DNA from: Perkinsus olseni
Taxonomy: Eukaryota > Perkinsozoa > Perkinsida
Length of the DNA: 64,000 bases
Direction: 5' to 3'
Assembly: GCA_013115125.1 (NCBI GenBank)
Contig: JABANN010000010.1
Coordinates: 95,380 to 159,379 of the forward strand
The notes under the pieces were generated by a model that searched no databases, was not told where the DNA came from, and saw nothing but the letters and a program-made list of their open reading frames with translations. The position numbers and the translations under genes were made by a program. Position 1 is the stretch's first letter; each line of letters opens with the position of its first letter. Of the stretch, positions 33,478 to 46,324 are shown piece by piece.

Positions 33478-36400
33478 TCACTTCTGATGGTCGACGGTGG
33501 TTGCAAGGACATTCTTGATGAGCTGCGGCAACTTGGGCAAATCAGTGGCCACTGTCGCTTTCCCTGAGCATTGGTTATGCAGGGCCATTGGTGAATGGCG
33601 CGATGAGGCCGATGCTCCCACCTTTGGGAATGGAACGACACAGGACCTCAGCTTGATTGTCAAAGGATGCTATGAAGAAAACATGCGCGCAGACTTGGTC
33701 GGCCGCCCTGTTCAGCACCGTGTCGAGTTGCTTCGGATGAATACCATACCTAAAGCGAAAAACTGAGCTTAGGCTCGAACTCGTGAACGGAAGCACCTAT
33801 CCAAGTTTGCGTCGCTGAAGGCCATGACTAGCTTCTCGTCGGCTGGGCCGGCGCCAACAAGTCGATCGGTGGCGATTTGGATCGCCTCCAAGGTAGAATC
33901 ACCAGCACTGCAGTACTGGGCATGTGCACACATTTCCTGACAACAGCATGACGAGCACAGACGAGCGAACAATTCTTACTTGGACGACTCGATATTTTTC
34001 TTTCTCGTCTCTCGGAGGGTTACCGAAGTTAACTAGTTTTATGGATGAGCCGTCACCGCTGTGGCCTCGAATCTCATAAATGAACCGTTCCTCGAAGCCC
34101 TGCATCGCTTCCATCAGCAGGACCGCGATCTCCGTCATGCGTTTCAGTCGACCGTCAACTCCATTGAACCGATACCTACCAGCGTGCGCTTCCCGAGCTT
34201 GGCTGGTTCTGGCAACGTAATCACGACAGAACCGGTAAAGCTCTCTAATAAACCGTCTAATACTCACTTCACATCCGCTTGCGCATAATGCCCACAAGGA
34301 CTGAGCACATGGTGGAAGCCTAATTAAGCCGGTATGGACGTGTCACTACGTACAAACTCACATACACGACGGAACCGACCGGACACAGACGTGCGCTGTC
34401 GCATAAGCCATTCCAGGCGTGATATGACCGACTGCAGATCAAAAGAGCGCGCGATGTGACAAGCGATTCATTTGAGACGAACCAATGTAGCAGCGGGAGT
34501 AGCGACGCCCACTCAATCTCACATGCTCGCACTAACGTCAAGGACTATCGACAAGTGTTTGGGCAGGACCTGGGGCTCGCCAGCTTTAGGCTCTTGTAGA
34601 GCTCTACGACGGTAGACTCGCCTATCACCGGCAAGGGCGTCCACCAGCCTGCAACCACTTCGCGCCGTGCGACGGAGTAGACGGACCAGCAGATGCCGGC
34701 TACTCACTTGTTCTCGTCTAATTCTCCTTCGCTGCTTGGCAGCCACATTCTTTCCCTCAGCCTGCTATCTGTAGTATGCAGCACTCGCCGGAGTTGGCCA
34801 ATCTCATCAGATACGTTGTTAGCCTGCAAAGCATCTGCGGGACTCTCGTAGAGCCCTCCAGCCCTCTTCACCAGCTCCTTGTATCGCTGCCAGTCGGACG
34901 CGGACATTCTGATCTCCTCTAACCTCTTCCGTAGGGCCTCTTGACCCATCTTTCTTGCTGCTTCAGCCGCCTCAGGAGATATCGACGACTTCACTTCGTC
35001 ACTCACCTACGCACTGCCGTAAAAACCGAAATACCAGTCGGACGATACCTGATGCACCGGATGCCCCTTGTCGAGTCTGTACGGCCCGCCCGCGCCTCCG
35101 AGGCCCGCAGTATCTGCCCCTCCTGTGCCGCCAGCGTAGGTGTTGCCACCAACATGAGGAGCATCATCTGCATAGGGTACATTAACGCGGCTCCCGATCG
35201 TGGCATGCTGGCATTCACCTTCTTTGCCATGCTTGGGCTGTCCACTAGCCGTCTTGTGTTCTTCTCTGGTAGGCAGACTCCTCAGCTGTCGGTACTCCCT
35301 CTCAGCGACTTCAAGTTGCCCTCGCATGATCTGCATGGCACAGCTCCACACAGAAACGGACTCAGGCGCGGCTACCTCCATTATATCAATCCATCCATCG
35401 GTGTACAGTATCGCTAACTGGTGCCCCTCCTTGATCTCTGTTATGCATTGCACATCGCATTCCCGCAAGGGTACACGACGGACCTTCATGCAAGAACGTT
35501 GACGCTCAGGGTAAGTGCTGTAATCCTTAGGATTAAAATCAACTCACCGATGCCGGTTGGACCGTGTCAACGATCTCTAGCTCTCCGACTCTGTAATTCA
35601 GTATTGTGCCACAGCGTCCAGCGATCGAAGACATAGTGAATTCGCTGCGCGTGGGTCCACCTGGGCACTCCCAAATGCTGTCGTCATCTATCCGATAAAA
35701 ATAAGCCAGGTTCGGGTCGACACCTTGGAATACCCCGTTCGAGGAGTCGTAGGTCACGGGAGCTACCGGAAATACCACGCTCGAGGCACCGCGCCCATCA
35801 AGCTGTATGCCGCGACCATCTTGGGTGGTCAGGACTACGACACCATCTCTGGAGGTGATGTTCGTGACCTTCTCAAGTGCCTTCGGGAATCTTGGGAGCA
35901 GCCTCACACGCACAGGATCAGCAGCAACTTGGACTGCGTACATTTCTCGACTGCCGATGAGCAAGAGATTGGATTGCTCATTGTCGGTGGTAACGGCGAC
36001 GAAAAGATCCGGTTGGGGGGCAAAGAGGCGATGGACCACACCACGACTTGTGTTGGACTCGGGAATCTCCACGAGAAGACCCGCAGCCGGATGCCATACG
36101 AAGACTTTACGGTCCACCACCATCAGCTGCGGTTTCGCTCTCGACCTCGCCTTTCGACCGTTCACAAACACTTCTGAGAGCGGCTCAACGGTGCGCATCC
36201 ACCTCGCGGCACTGAGTCCAAGTGATCTGCTCGTGCAGTCCCACTTGTCCGTGCCGACACTGTAGAGTCGCATTCCGTCTGCCATCGAGTCACATAGAAC
36301 GTGTATTCGCCCATTTAACTCAGCAATGTCTACCACATCCTCCCTCCGAGGGTATCTGAGCGTAGGCCCGGCGTACTTACGCTACTTTAATGTGGGTAGT

Positions 36401-39400
36401 TGGTTACTCTGCCAGAGGTAGTTTCAGAGAAGCCGCTCTCTCAGTGAAAGCACCGACAGATCGCGGTAACTCGAGGGATGCGAGCGAGCAATCGAGGGAC
36501 GGCTCCATCACAATTGTTCGGCTCTCGACTTGGGTCCATGGACCTAGATCTAGTCTTCGCTCGACCACGAAGCTTCGGAGTTGGATGAGCGCGTAAATTT
36601 GGGAGCTCTTGCACTACCGGGCGGGGTTATCGGTTGTAGCCTGAGCTTCTCCATTGCGCCCACTCTGCGCAATTTCGGTAATAACTCAGCTTCCTGAAAG
36701 AATTACCAATATAACCAGCAGCCGATACTATGCCCCCCTTTGAATTTCCTGAGCATAACGTATTGCCCGATCTGGAGCCATCAAGTCTTATACCAGAGCC
36801 CAGTTCATCCATCGAATCTTATTTCGCAATAACTCAGTTTTCGAGCGTAAACTCCATGCCGTTAGTAGGGTCATGATGTCTCGGGTACTCGATGAGCAGC
36901 TTGGCCCTTGAAGAGTCGTCTTGAAGAGAATCCCCGGCGTGGAGTGATCCCTCCTGCACTTGCAATATCCAGCACCCGAGACATGCTCGGAGTCCGATGA
37001 GCTCCACACGCTCTGCTTGTAGATACTGCTCGGTTTATTTGTACCGTACGTTTTGTTTACTAGCTATGTTTCACGTTTGGAGAAACTTCAGTCCGACCAA
37101 GAGCAGCGGCTCAGCGACAAAGAACCGCCATGAACAAGGACAACCACTTCTTCGGGTTTCCCTGGCCCCACATTTACCTGCAGCAACACAGCTGCCGAAT
37201 CTATGATGCCATCGAGAATAGCCTTAGATGGGAAGCCGTGGCGCTCCAGGACTTTCCTGATGTGAGCCAAGGCCATATTGTCCCACCTGAGACAGATCGT
37301 CGAAGGGAACGAGCATGCTGGAGAGTCCCGCGATGTCCGTTGCCTTCTCAACGATTTTCTTCAGAAGCAGAAATTCGTGAGGGAGTACGCATTTGGCTAA
37401 CTGCCTGGTAGTGCGGAGCAGCCGTCACGGTCAAACGGAAGTAAGCCTCGCAGCGGTTGTGAACTACTCAATCCGAGAACGGCTTATTGAACGCTCGCGG
37501 CATCTCGCTCAAGTACAAGCTCAAGCACGCAATCAAGCACCGAGGCCTGACGCGAAACGATAGACCAACAGGTGCTCCTGTGCACGGGGCCTCGGGATTC
37601 CTCTCGCCTAACCCACCTCTCAAATGCCAGCACACCCTGCAACGCCTCATCCGGTCTCCCAAAACGATTCATGTGCCTAGCATCGCAACGCCTAGTGATG
37701 TGCGAGCCTAGAGTAAGGACGAAATGAGTAGAAGAGGGAGCTTGTCAAGCTTAGTGGATAGCTAAGAAGCTGTCTTAGTGGCAGAAACGGTCTTTCATAC
37801 TGCAACGTGCACTGCATATTGTGGGTGGGATCGTCGATCGAGGGAACTCAATGCAGCATCCAAAGACCGCCAGCAGCTCCGCAAAAGAGAACACCGAGTA
37901 ATGGTGCTTGCTCACCGGGCACTGGCCAGAAGCTCCCTGGTCGAAAAAGGATATGAAAGGATTCCGTCTGTTGTGAGTTTCCGTAGGTCGTCGAAAACCG
38001 ATACCAGTCGAGACAGAACACCTTTCGGAACCTGCAGGCTACATCAGAAGAAAAAGAATCGCATACTCTCAGCGGATGACGATACCTACCTCGGGAGCCA
38101 CGGAGTTAACGAGAATGAGCTCCGAATTCACGTCGGGGTTCTCCAGAAGAAAGACGGAGAAAATATCACCACACTCTCGAAAAAAATCGTTGCCAAGGAA
38201 GGGGAAACCAGGTCTGTTGCTGAGGGCATCCGCCAGTCCCTAGAAGTAGAAACCCCCGAAATCTGCTCACCATAGAACTATACACTTGAAGTCGGGATGG
38301 ATAGGAATGCCGCTGCTTCCACCAAGACAGCGCCCATCGGGGAGGTTCAGGTAACCATCTTCGGTTAACGACTTGAGTAGAACGACAACCTCTAAAGGCG
38401 CTTTGTCTGCCTCATCCAATACAATCCATCGACCTAAATGAGGGTACAAAGCGTTTCACAGTAGCCAACTGTGAGAGATCGAGATCACAACATTGTAGTC
38501 AACAGAAGCACGCTCACCCTCGACCGCGGCCATGACAAGCGGGGATTCCTTCCAGACGATAGCACCCTCTTGAAGCGTAGGTGTACACGTCAGAGAGTCC
38601 ACGGTGCTATCGCGGTGGAGCTGCATGTAGTACCTGGGCAAAGCAGAATTGGGCCGTACCCTTCATAGCTACTTCTGTCTCAGGCTGTGAGCCTGCTTCT
38701 CCGCAAAGTCTAAGTGAGCGATAATGCTCATATTCCACCTCGGCGCTCGAACTGCAAGTAATCGGGGAAGGCTCATGAAGTCTAGATTCGCCAACTGGTA
38801 TCCATCGCCCGATTAGTTCAGCTGGATAGAATGTCTGCCTACGGAGCAGATGGTCGTAGGTTCGAATCCTGCATCGGGTACTTATCATATCAGACCTTTG
38901 CCTCAGCGTAATTGCCGTACTTCATGCTTCTGTTCGCTCTATTCACTATCTTAGCTAGTGCCAGGGCTAGCTCACTAGCACGCCGGCGTTTTGTGATGCT
39001 AAGCTAATGTGGGATTGGAGATTACTCTAAGCCCTACCAACCGTATCGAATGGCTTACCGTTCGACACGCAATATCTCCATATAGTAATCGATGACCTTG
39101 TTCTTCCCAACCCCTTGAGGCCCAACTATAAGCAGGTTACGCTCTTCGTGCAGGAACCTTGGCTACTATCATTCGAGGGTTCACATAAGCATCAGCGAAT
39201 AACCAAGGACTAACCTACAGATCCCTATGTATTTCAGCCATAAAACGCTTATGCGCAGGAATGGGGACGAAGCTCTCCCTAACCTGGGGGATCTGAGACA
39301 GACCTCAGTGATACTCATACAGTACGTGCAAGCCGTTCTTACGAGCTCCGGGCGACTGTCCTCCGGCCTTCGTTCGAGGGTTCGTCCCTCTATGTCAGCA

Positions 39401-42400
39401 ATGATCACTCGGTTTCCTCGAACAGAGATCTTGAGATCAACCTCATGAGCAGCGAGGCCGGCAATCTTAAGCTCACAGTGATTGCATCCGCATCCTGAGG
39501 TAGGCTACGGGCGGCGGCAGCGTCTCGCACGAACCCTTCAGGAAGCGCCGCCCGCTCCACAGGAGGAACCAGATCGAGCAGCAACTGCCGCCAGGCTACC
39601 GACGCCAGGGCTTCTTTCGAAGGAGATGCATTACAACTGAGGTGATTCACATATGAATATGATATCATGAATCTTGCTTAGACTGGCTCACATTCCTGCA
39701 ATCCTGAGCATTCTCCTCAAAGTCAGCGGCGGAATTCCTTGGCACCCCTCTAGTGTCTGTTTAAGAGATAGAAGCTGGGGCAAGAAATCTAAGGAAGAGC
39801 CAATGACTTTCCCCGGGCAAGCAACGTTCACCGACCACAGAGCGTAAGCAGCTAGCAAAGATGCCAACTCACCGCTCCCTTCATATTTAGCAGACAAGAC
39901 CCCGGCAGCCGATGCCTCATCCAGCACGTGAAATGAGAAGAGGCTCATAACCTGTACAACCCGCCTATCAGATTTTCCGGATTATGTTACGATCCACCTC
40001 GGGGGACAACCAAACATTGCCTTGGCTTGGCGGAGCTGCGAGAGACATCACTCGAAAGTCCGGATGCACGCGAATAACTTGTGGTCCCTGAAAACTCATC
40101 TAGCATCGATTACCAGAGGCCATACGGACGATGGTTAAAAAAGGAGAGGCTGACTGAAGGAAAGACTCAAAAATATAAGAGCTGTGGGTCTCCTATACTC
40201 CTGGCATGTTAAATTTTGCGACTATCCGCAATCATTGCTGTACCCGGCTAAGCTTAGGAGGCCGCGAGAGGCACGAAGTGTTGTTCACGGGTGACGAGCT
40301 CTACTCCAACAGCGATCACCTTCCCTCGCGATCAGAGAACGCATGTCAGTCTCGGAGTACTGTAGAGCGAAAAAGCTGGAGCGAGGCTATGAAGGTGGAC
40401 CCATGTGATGACAACCGCTTGTCAGTACCGCAGATTTCGAACCTCGCACCGCGGAAATTATCGAGGAAACAGCCAACCACGAGAGCTGCGCACTATACTT
40501 CATATTTCCTCTCGATTGTGCGGTGACATGCAATAATGCGCGATGCTTTCGAACCTATAGCGAACTTGATTCGGGCAAAGTAGATTTCGAGCTGAAAGGG
40601 AAGGTAGTTCTCTGGGCAGAAACTTCACCTCCCAATAATGGTATACGATGATGAAATTCGGCGATGCTTCAGTAACGCGATGCAAGCAGCGCAGCTCCGC
40701 GCATATTCATGTGTAGCATGGAGAGCGGGCATGTACTGTAGATTGGTATGGTTGGGACATCGCTGCTACTGACGATGAACTTGAGAATACCTTCCAGCTC
40801 GAGTAGAGCAATTTGATCATTCTGTGATGTCGCGGACCTCGAAGGCCGTCTCATCGTTAGGAATGAATTTTCGGGCGAGACATGCTGCGCCGCTTGTTCT
40901 TTAAATCCTTGCCTGAATTATTCCTGAAGCGAATCCCCCAGCGGTACAGCTACAGTTCAGTTCCGGTACAGTTCCGAGCTACTTGTTCGGGTTTATAGAG
41001 TAACTTTACTAGACAACAGGATCCTCGACTCCTTGACTGAAATGGTGGCGGAGTCTTCTTTCAAAGCAACGGCGGCTTCCGTCATCCAGATTCGACACCG
41101 GGTAGAAGCCTTCGACAGAGGCCTCTCACAATGATACTGGGCACATCCATTACCTCGAGTCTGGCATGTGATAATACTGAACGGCTCACGGGTTGTAATT
41201 AGACTGATGATAGTCGCCTCCTGAGCATGAGTGAGCTCATTAGTTTGTAAAGAGGAGCTACCCGGTTGGCCTGGATGACAACATGTCCGCCAACCTCATA
41301 TCGTAGCTCGATTAGTTCAGCTGGATAGAATGTCTGCCTACGGAGCAGATGGTCGTAGGTTGGAATCCTGCATCGGGTACTTATATCCAATATGCCAGGC
41401 TTACGCCGCATGTTTGTCGGGATTGACGATTCAACGGCAACGACAATTGCTAGCAATCTACCCTCCAGGATGGAGGCTCCAGCCCTGTGACGCCAGAAGA
41501 CTAGCGCGCCGAAAAACCGTTCAGCGCGTTCCCGGATATCCGAGAGGCCCGCCGTAGTGAAAGGCTTGATGGCCGGACCACGTACCGCGTCATCATCTCG
41601 AGAAACGAAGGGATCATCCGCGTCCGACAGAAGAAGGCCAGGCCCGCTAGGCTCCGAGTTCTGCAAAGGGCACTGCCGATCAGATATCAATGGCGTCAAG
41701 GCGCATAGCACGTCTGCCGGCACACGGTCCAACCCATCTAATACAAGTATCTGCACCGAAGACCCCTATCAAGGCCTGAGAATCTTCCGCTCTACTTTTC
41801 CGTCAACAGCTGCTCTGACCGCAGCGCTAGGTAACCATGCCGTTTCTCCTGTTGCCGCGTCGGTAGCTCGCCGTTGAAGAAGATCTCGGGCCGACATGTC
41901 TTTGAAGAGAAACAGAGTCTCGACATCTGTCGAAGGGCTCAACCTCTCAGTGAAGTGCCTGCCAAGGAGTCGTTTCCCTCACTGGTTAGCATTGATTGCG
42001 AGCTGGAATTCGCAGTGTCAATGTAAGAGAATTCAACGGCGAGGGTAGTAGAGCAGCCAACACAGAGAATCCGACCTAAACGCTACCTAATCGGCTTCCA
42101 AAGTAGTTCACAGATCCGCACAGCTGAGTTGCGGCTACGCGAAGTTTGACGAGTGAGCGCGAATCGGCATGACTTACGCCACGCTAGATAGAACTGAACG
42201 CGTCAAATGGAATATTACCGCATAATACGAGTCTTTCCACAGCCAGCTGGCCCCACCAAACACACGTTGAGGCCCGCGCGCCAATCTCGTTCGAGATCTT
42301 CGAGAACACTCACCACACTTGGAGTTGAGACGAACCCGGTTTCCTGATAGGGATGCAGCCTCGAGAGGCTGACGAATAGAGGAGAACCCTGCGGCCTCGG

Positions 42401-44134
42401 GAGAGACAACTTTCTGGCTAACTAGGCATCAGGAGATTTCTTATTCACGATATCATGCCATGACGTAACGAGGCGGGTATTGGCCATCTCACTGACAGAA
42501 TGTCTACTAAGCAATCACTCGGAGAGACTTCGTAGTAGGCCTCAGAGAAGGTTCACCTGCTCTAGTTGACTAGGGCCCTCCTCCGGCGCTCGTGTCTGCT
42601 TCGATATTCCCAGACTAGCGAGGATCGTGTCGACACCTTTGCGGGGTCCCGTCGGGAACAACTTCCATGGGTAAGCTCTGAAGATAGAGGAAGTCAGTTG
42701 ATAGTGCAATCTGCGTGTGAGAAGCGCATGACACACGGCACCTGCCGACTCGGCGTACACAGGGGGTACACAAGATATTGTATGCGACCCCCTCCTGTCT
42801 GTGCTCTCAGCAGCGCCCCCAGCGTGGGTTATCACCTCGATATGGCTTGGCAGAGATCTCCCGTTGAAGTGTAGATTTCCTGGAGGTTGGTAACAGCATC
42901 GGTTGGCAGCAACGGTATCTCCGGTGAGTGGGCTATAGCGTTCACGAAGTCTTGAAGAGACGCTGCCTTCTGGACAACAAGTGGAGCAATTTACTTTGTG
43001 GTGTGAGGTAAGTAATCTCCTACCTTGAACTTCCCTGGGAGCCCTGTGATAACTCTACCCTGAAATCGGCTCCTAGCAGAGAGGCAGTCGAGCATTACTA
43101 CTACTGCGAATTATTACTACCTCAAAGGAGGATCTAGAGGATGACCGACGCAGGGCGGTACCGGGAGCCCCAGCGCTACAACGATGAAGCGGGGCGACAC
43201 TCGTACGAGGTTACGTGCAGTGACCTGAAGCCCAGTCGGGAAAAGGAAAAGTCGTCATGCTGAGACTGCACCTCGACCTCGCCCAAGCTTTTAGCGAGCT
43301 TGTCGTACTTGGTAGGGCTAACCAGGCATCTCCCATCGTCCAGCACCTGTTCAGCTGTGATGGCTCGATGCAACGACATGGGCGATGAAGTTTTCCGGCT
43401 ACCGATGATAGCCCTGTGAAACAGCTGCGGACCAACTCACCATCTCTCGGTTCTCGAGCAGATTATTAATTGTTGGCAGGACATTACGCTCCGCCTTCTC
43501 AATGCCATCAAGGATGAGCACTCGGCCCATGATGGCCGCCCGAACGACTGCCGAGTCCACGTAGATGGTCTACACGAACGCATGAACAACCAATGTCGCT
43601 TTAGAACAATATGATTTGCAGGTCGAAAAATCTTAGAGAATCAAATTGATCGGCTCAACTTGAGCGCTGCAGTTCTACAGTAGCCTCGTCCAGGCGTACA
43701 TAGGCTCCTCGAGAAGTGAGAGCCAGCCGCGAACGGCTAGTCAGAACAATGGTAGTTAAGGTGTACCCCACTCACTTGCCCATTTTTCCCGATTTCTCGC
43801 CTCTGGCGCAGGTCAGCCTCGACCGTGTCACGCGTAATCGTGAGGAGTTCTGGCTGCAGACCTTCCACCAGACAGAAGTGATACGCCTAACGAGGCCTCA
43901 TTCCATCGCGCATTCTGAGTTGACAAGCTAGCCCACCAGTCTTCGCCGCATTGAGCCTGGATCCCCTATCAAAAACATGTCCTGTCTCAAAGCATACTTT
44001 TCTCGCATCCACTTCAGGTGGGAGGCGAAAGCCACCGGTGAGACAATACCAACGACCTGATCGGTCGAGTCGTCAATTGACTCGTGGGAGCAGGCACAGT
44101 TGCTCGTGAACCCAGTCGAAACTTTTGGATACAT
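33478..44134 (-). CDS. VWA8: VWA8: von Willebrand factor A domain-containing protein 8, triple AAA ATPase
   Basis: Very large (about 10.6 kb) gene for a dynein/midasin-like AAA+ protein, mitochondrial in animals. Three AAA modules appear in order. AAA1 has DMFLIGDPGSMRRRL (the family's degenerate Walker A), VLILDGIEKAERNVLPTINN and LLENREM. AAA2 has NVCLVGPAGCGKTRIM and ILVLDGLDRVPADVLCAL. AAA3 has NLLIVGPQGVGKNKVIDYY, YYMQLHRDSTVDSL, WIVLDEADKAPLEVVVLLKS and IPIHPDFKCIVL. A propeller-like middle follows (35539-36336), then PHVGGNTYAGGTGGADTAG and MSASDWQRYKELV. The VWA domain has LSIVLDVSASM (DxSxS MIDAS), IIRGHSGDG, HAQYCSAGDSTLEAI and AFSDANLDRC. The C-terminus LPQLIKNVLATTVDHQK ends at 33478. 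The N-terminal ATG at 44134 is tentative; a targeting exon may lie upstream. Two tRNA-Arg sequences lie antisense within it. Confidence 0.9.
38807..38880 (+). tRNA. tRNA-Arg (ACG)
   Basis: This is a 74-base cloverleaf. The acceptor is GCCCGAT/ATCGGGT (closing G-T pair), the D arm is around GTTCAGCTGGATAGAAT, the anticodon arm is TCTGC-CTACGGA-GCAGA (anticodon ACG), and the T arm GTAGG-TTCGAAT-CCTGC is intact. It is antisense to VWA8, within what should be an intron between AAA3 exons. No T-run is seen directly downstream (CTTATCATATC). Confidence 0.92.
41306..41379 (+). pseudogene. tRNA-Arg (ACG) copy with altered T loop, probably nonfunctional
   Basis: This copy matches the tRNA-Arg at 38807 along 72 of 74 bases. 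Two changes are visible: acceptor position 3 is T instead of C (a G-T pair results), and the T loop reads TTGGAAT instead of TTCGAAT. The second replaces the near-invariant C56 that pairs with G19 and forms part of the B box. Expression and folding should suffer. It is also antisense within VWA8. A functional variant cannot be excluded. Confidence 0.75.
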
Positions 44135-44544
44135 TGGGAGCGAGAGTGGCTACCCTAGGCAGCACGATTCCTCGAGAAATTGGTCTTCCCACATGACTGG
44201 ACACCACGTTGAGCCGCCCTGCCATCTCGAAAACGGGCAGCTACGCATAACGAACAGCCCGCTGTTGACGCCGCGTCACTCGAAGAATCAGGGCCCCAGC
44301 ATACCTTCAATTGACTGGGCTTCAAACACAACAGAAGTGAAGCCTCCGCAGGAAACACGCGACAGCAGCCAGTGACTACCAGCCACTTCCGGTGGCATCC
44401 GCCAGACGCATTCGACTATAGGCTGGTTGAAGAGAAATAGTCACAAGAAATGTAACGATTATGAAGAAAGTCCTACCACTATGGGGAACAAGCAACACCA
44501 CAACCGAGGTGGGCGAAGGCGCTAGACATCTTTGAGTGGTGCTT

Positions 44545-45758
44545 TTAAAACACCAACTCGGAATCCTTCTTCACGTCATCGAAGGCGGTGTCAACCTTCT
44601 CCTCGTTGCCCACGGCCATGGCGAGAACGCCGGCTTCTGAGAAGAACAGGAACATGACACAACCCACAGGACTCCTAATACGAGCATGTGATACGAGAAT
44701 GAACCGCGGAAGCTGTTCGATATTCCAGGAGTGGGGAAGAACTGCGGAGCCCAGCAGCCGCGAGTCGTACCTCCTCCCTCGGCCAGTCTGTCCGCTGTCT
44801 CCCTTGCCATCTTTTCCTTCTTCTTCTCGACAATCTTCTTCACTCTACAAGACGATTAACCGTAAACAAGTGACCGATGACACGAAATTGACCAACCTGA
44901 AGAACTCCTCACGCTCCTGCTCGTCCATGGCCTGCTCAATGAAGCGGATGATCGCGTCGATCTTGGGAATCACCACGTACTCGAGGGCATTGACACGACG
45001 TCTGAAGAGACCCCAGGACCAGTGAATGGCTTGTGCGAAGCGCCGACCGTAACCCACGAAGTCATCTTGATCTCCTCATCCAAAGTGATGAAGGCTGTCT
45101 GGAGGGAAGCCATCCTGACGAGCTGATACAAAAACAGAATCAACCTCATCCCAAGAGAGCAATGGGATGCCTACAAGCTCGAGAACCTTAGCATGTTGCA
45201 GCCGGCAGGTCTGAATGACTTGACCACCTTGTCCGGCTCCGAGACTCATCATGGGACCCTGTTGAGAGCAGTGACAAGACAATGGCAATGGCCGAGGAAA
45301 AACTCACATCCAACGCTGAGTCCCTCTGGAGATCGAAGGTGGGAAGGAAGACACCGGCAACATTTTCAGCTGAGACCTTTAAAGTGACGCTGAAAAGGAT
45401 ACATTGTTGAAAGCACCTCCCACCCAGAGTGGTGAACTCACCTAGGCTTCTTGACTCGCTGAATAACAGTCTGGACGAAATCGCTGTCACCGGCCCATCT
45501 AGCCTTAGCGATTGAGAAGGAGCAATCGGCCATGCTGTCACCGACAGCCTTCTTAGTCTACAGAGCAGCGAGTGAGGAAGGTACAGCAATAGCGTTGCTA
45601 GATCTTACATCCATGATCTCCTTGAGCATCTGAGAGAATCTGCTCTTAAGGGCATCACGCTTCTTCTTCAAAAGACTATGACCCTTTTTGGCGCCGACAC
45701 CCTTGGCCTTGAAGGTCTGCAAGGTCATACGGTTCGCAGGGGGCATCTGCTGAGACAT
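44545..45758 (-). CDS. V-type proton ATPase subunit D
   Basis: Subunit D of the V1 central rotor, coupling ATP hydrolysis to proton pumping on endomembranes. Exon 1 begins [20 protein letters not shown] then [20 protein letters not shown], the family's N-terminal helix. The following exons read [88 protein letters not shown] and [20 protein letters not shown]. The last exon ends [12 protein letters not shown] at TAA 44545-44547. The [12 protein letters not shown] motif is near-invariant in V-ATPase D. About six GT-AG introns keep frame. Length of about 250 residues is normal. Confidence 0.94.
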
Positions 45759-46324
45759 CTTGAGAACTGGTTAAACCGGAAAAAACTTCTGAAGGGAAAG
45801 ACGATCCCAAGTCGCTCTCTTGACCTATTTTGTATCCCATCAAGCAAACCTCAAAGATCTTTCCGCAAGACCCAAGAATCAACTCTCCGCAGAATTACCC
45901 GCTAGGCGACCACAACAACGCCTTCCCGTAATTAAGCGCGCTACAGCGGACATAGACAGCTCAAGCAAAACGGGCTCTAGCGGAACCACGACGTGAAGCT
46001 GACTAACGGAACCGGATGGATCTCATACTGAGCGACAATGGTAATGCGCAGTAGATCCTGGCAAGGTCCCTTCTAGCCTCATGTCAGCCCTAGAAATTGG
46101 AAGCCTCAGCGCAGAAAGCGCAGCAGAAGACGTGGAGGAAACACAAGACTACAAGAGTTCAGCTCATTCTTAGCCAGAGGAGGTTATCGATACACCCGGG
46201 TTCGACGCCCAGCGCACGCATTTTTAGCTGTCAGAGACTGACGCCGATTTCGGTTTAGTCGCCTACAGTGTCTTCATGCGAACGGTGAAGCGAATTGAGA
46301 ACGAAAAATATTCCTCAGCTGTTT
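45759..46324. promoter_or_regulatory. Shared divergent upstream region, V-ATPase D / TyrRS
   Basis: 566 bases between two divergent housekeeping genes, expected to hold both promoters and 5' UTRs. A GGTTCGACGCC stretch near 46198 resembles a tRNA B box, but no cloverleaf forms around it. No TATA-like element stands out. Confidence 0.4.

Noticed and set aside
46120-46225. GGTTCGACGCC followed by a T run near 46198-46225, with GCGC repeats upstream, as a tRNA or permuted tRNA
   Set aside because: No acceptor stem or five-pair anticodon stem forms in linear or permuted order, and the D loop lacks the GG pair.
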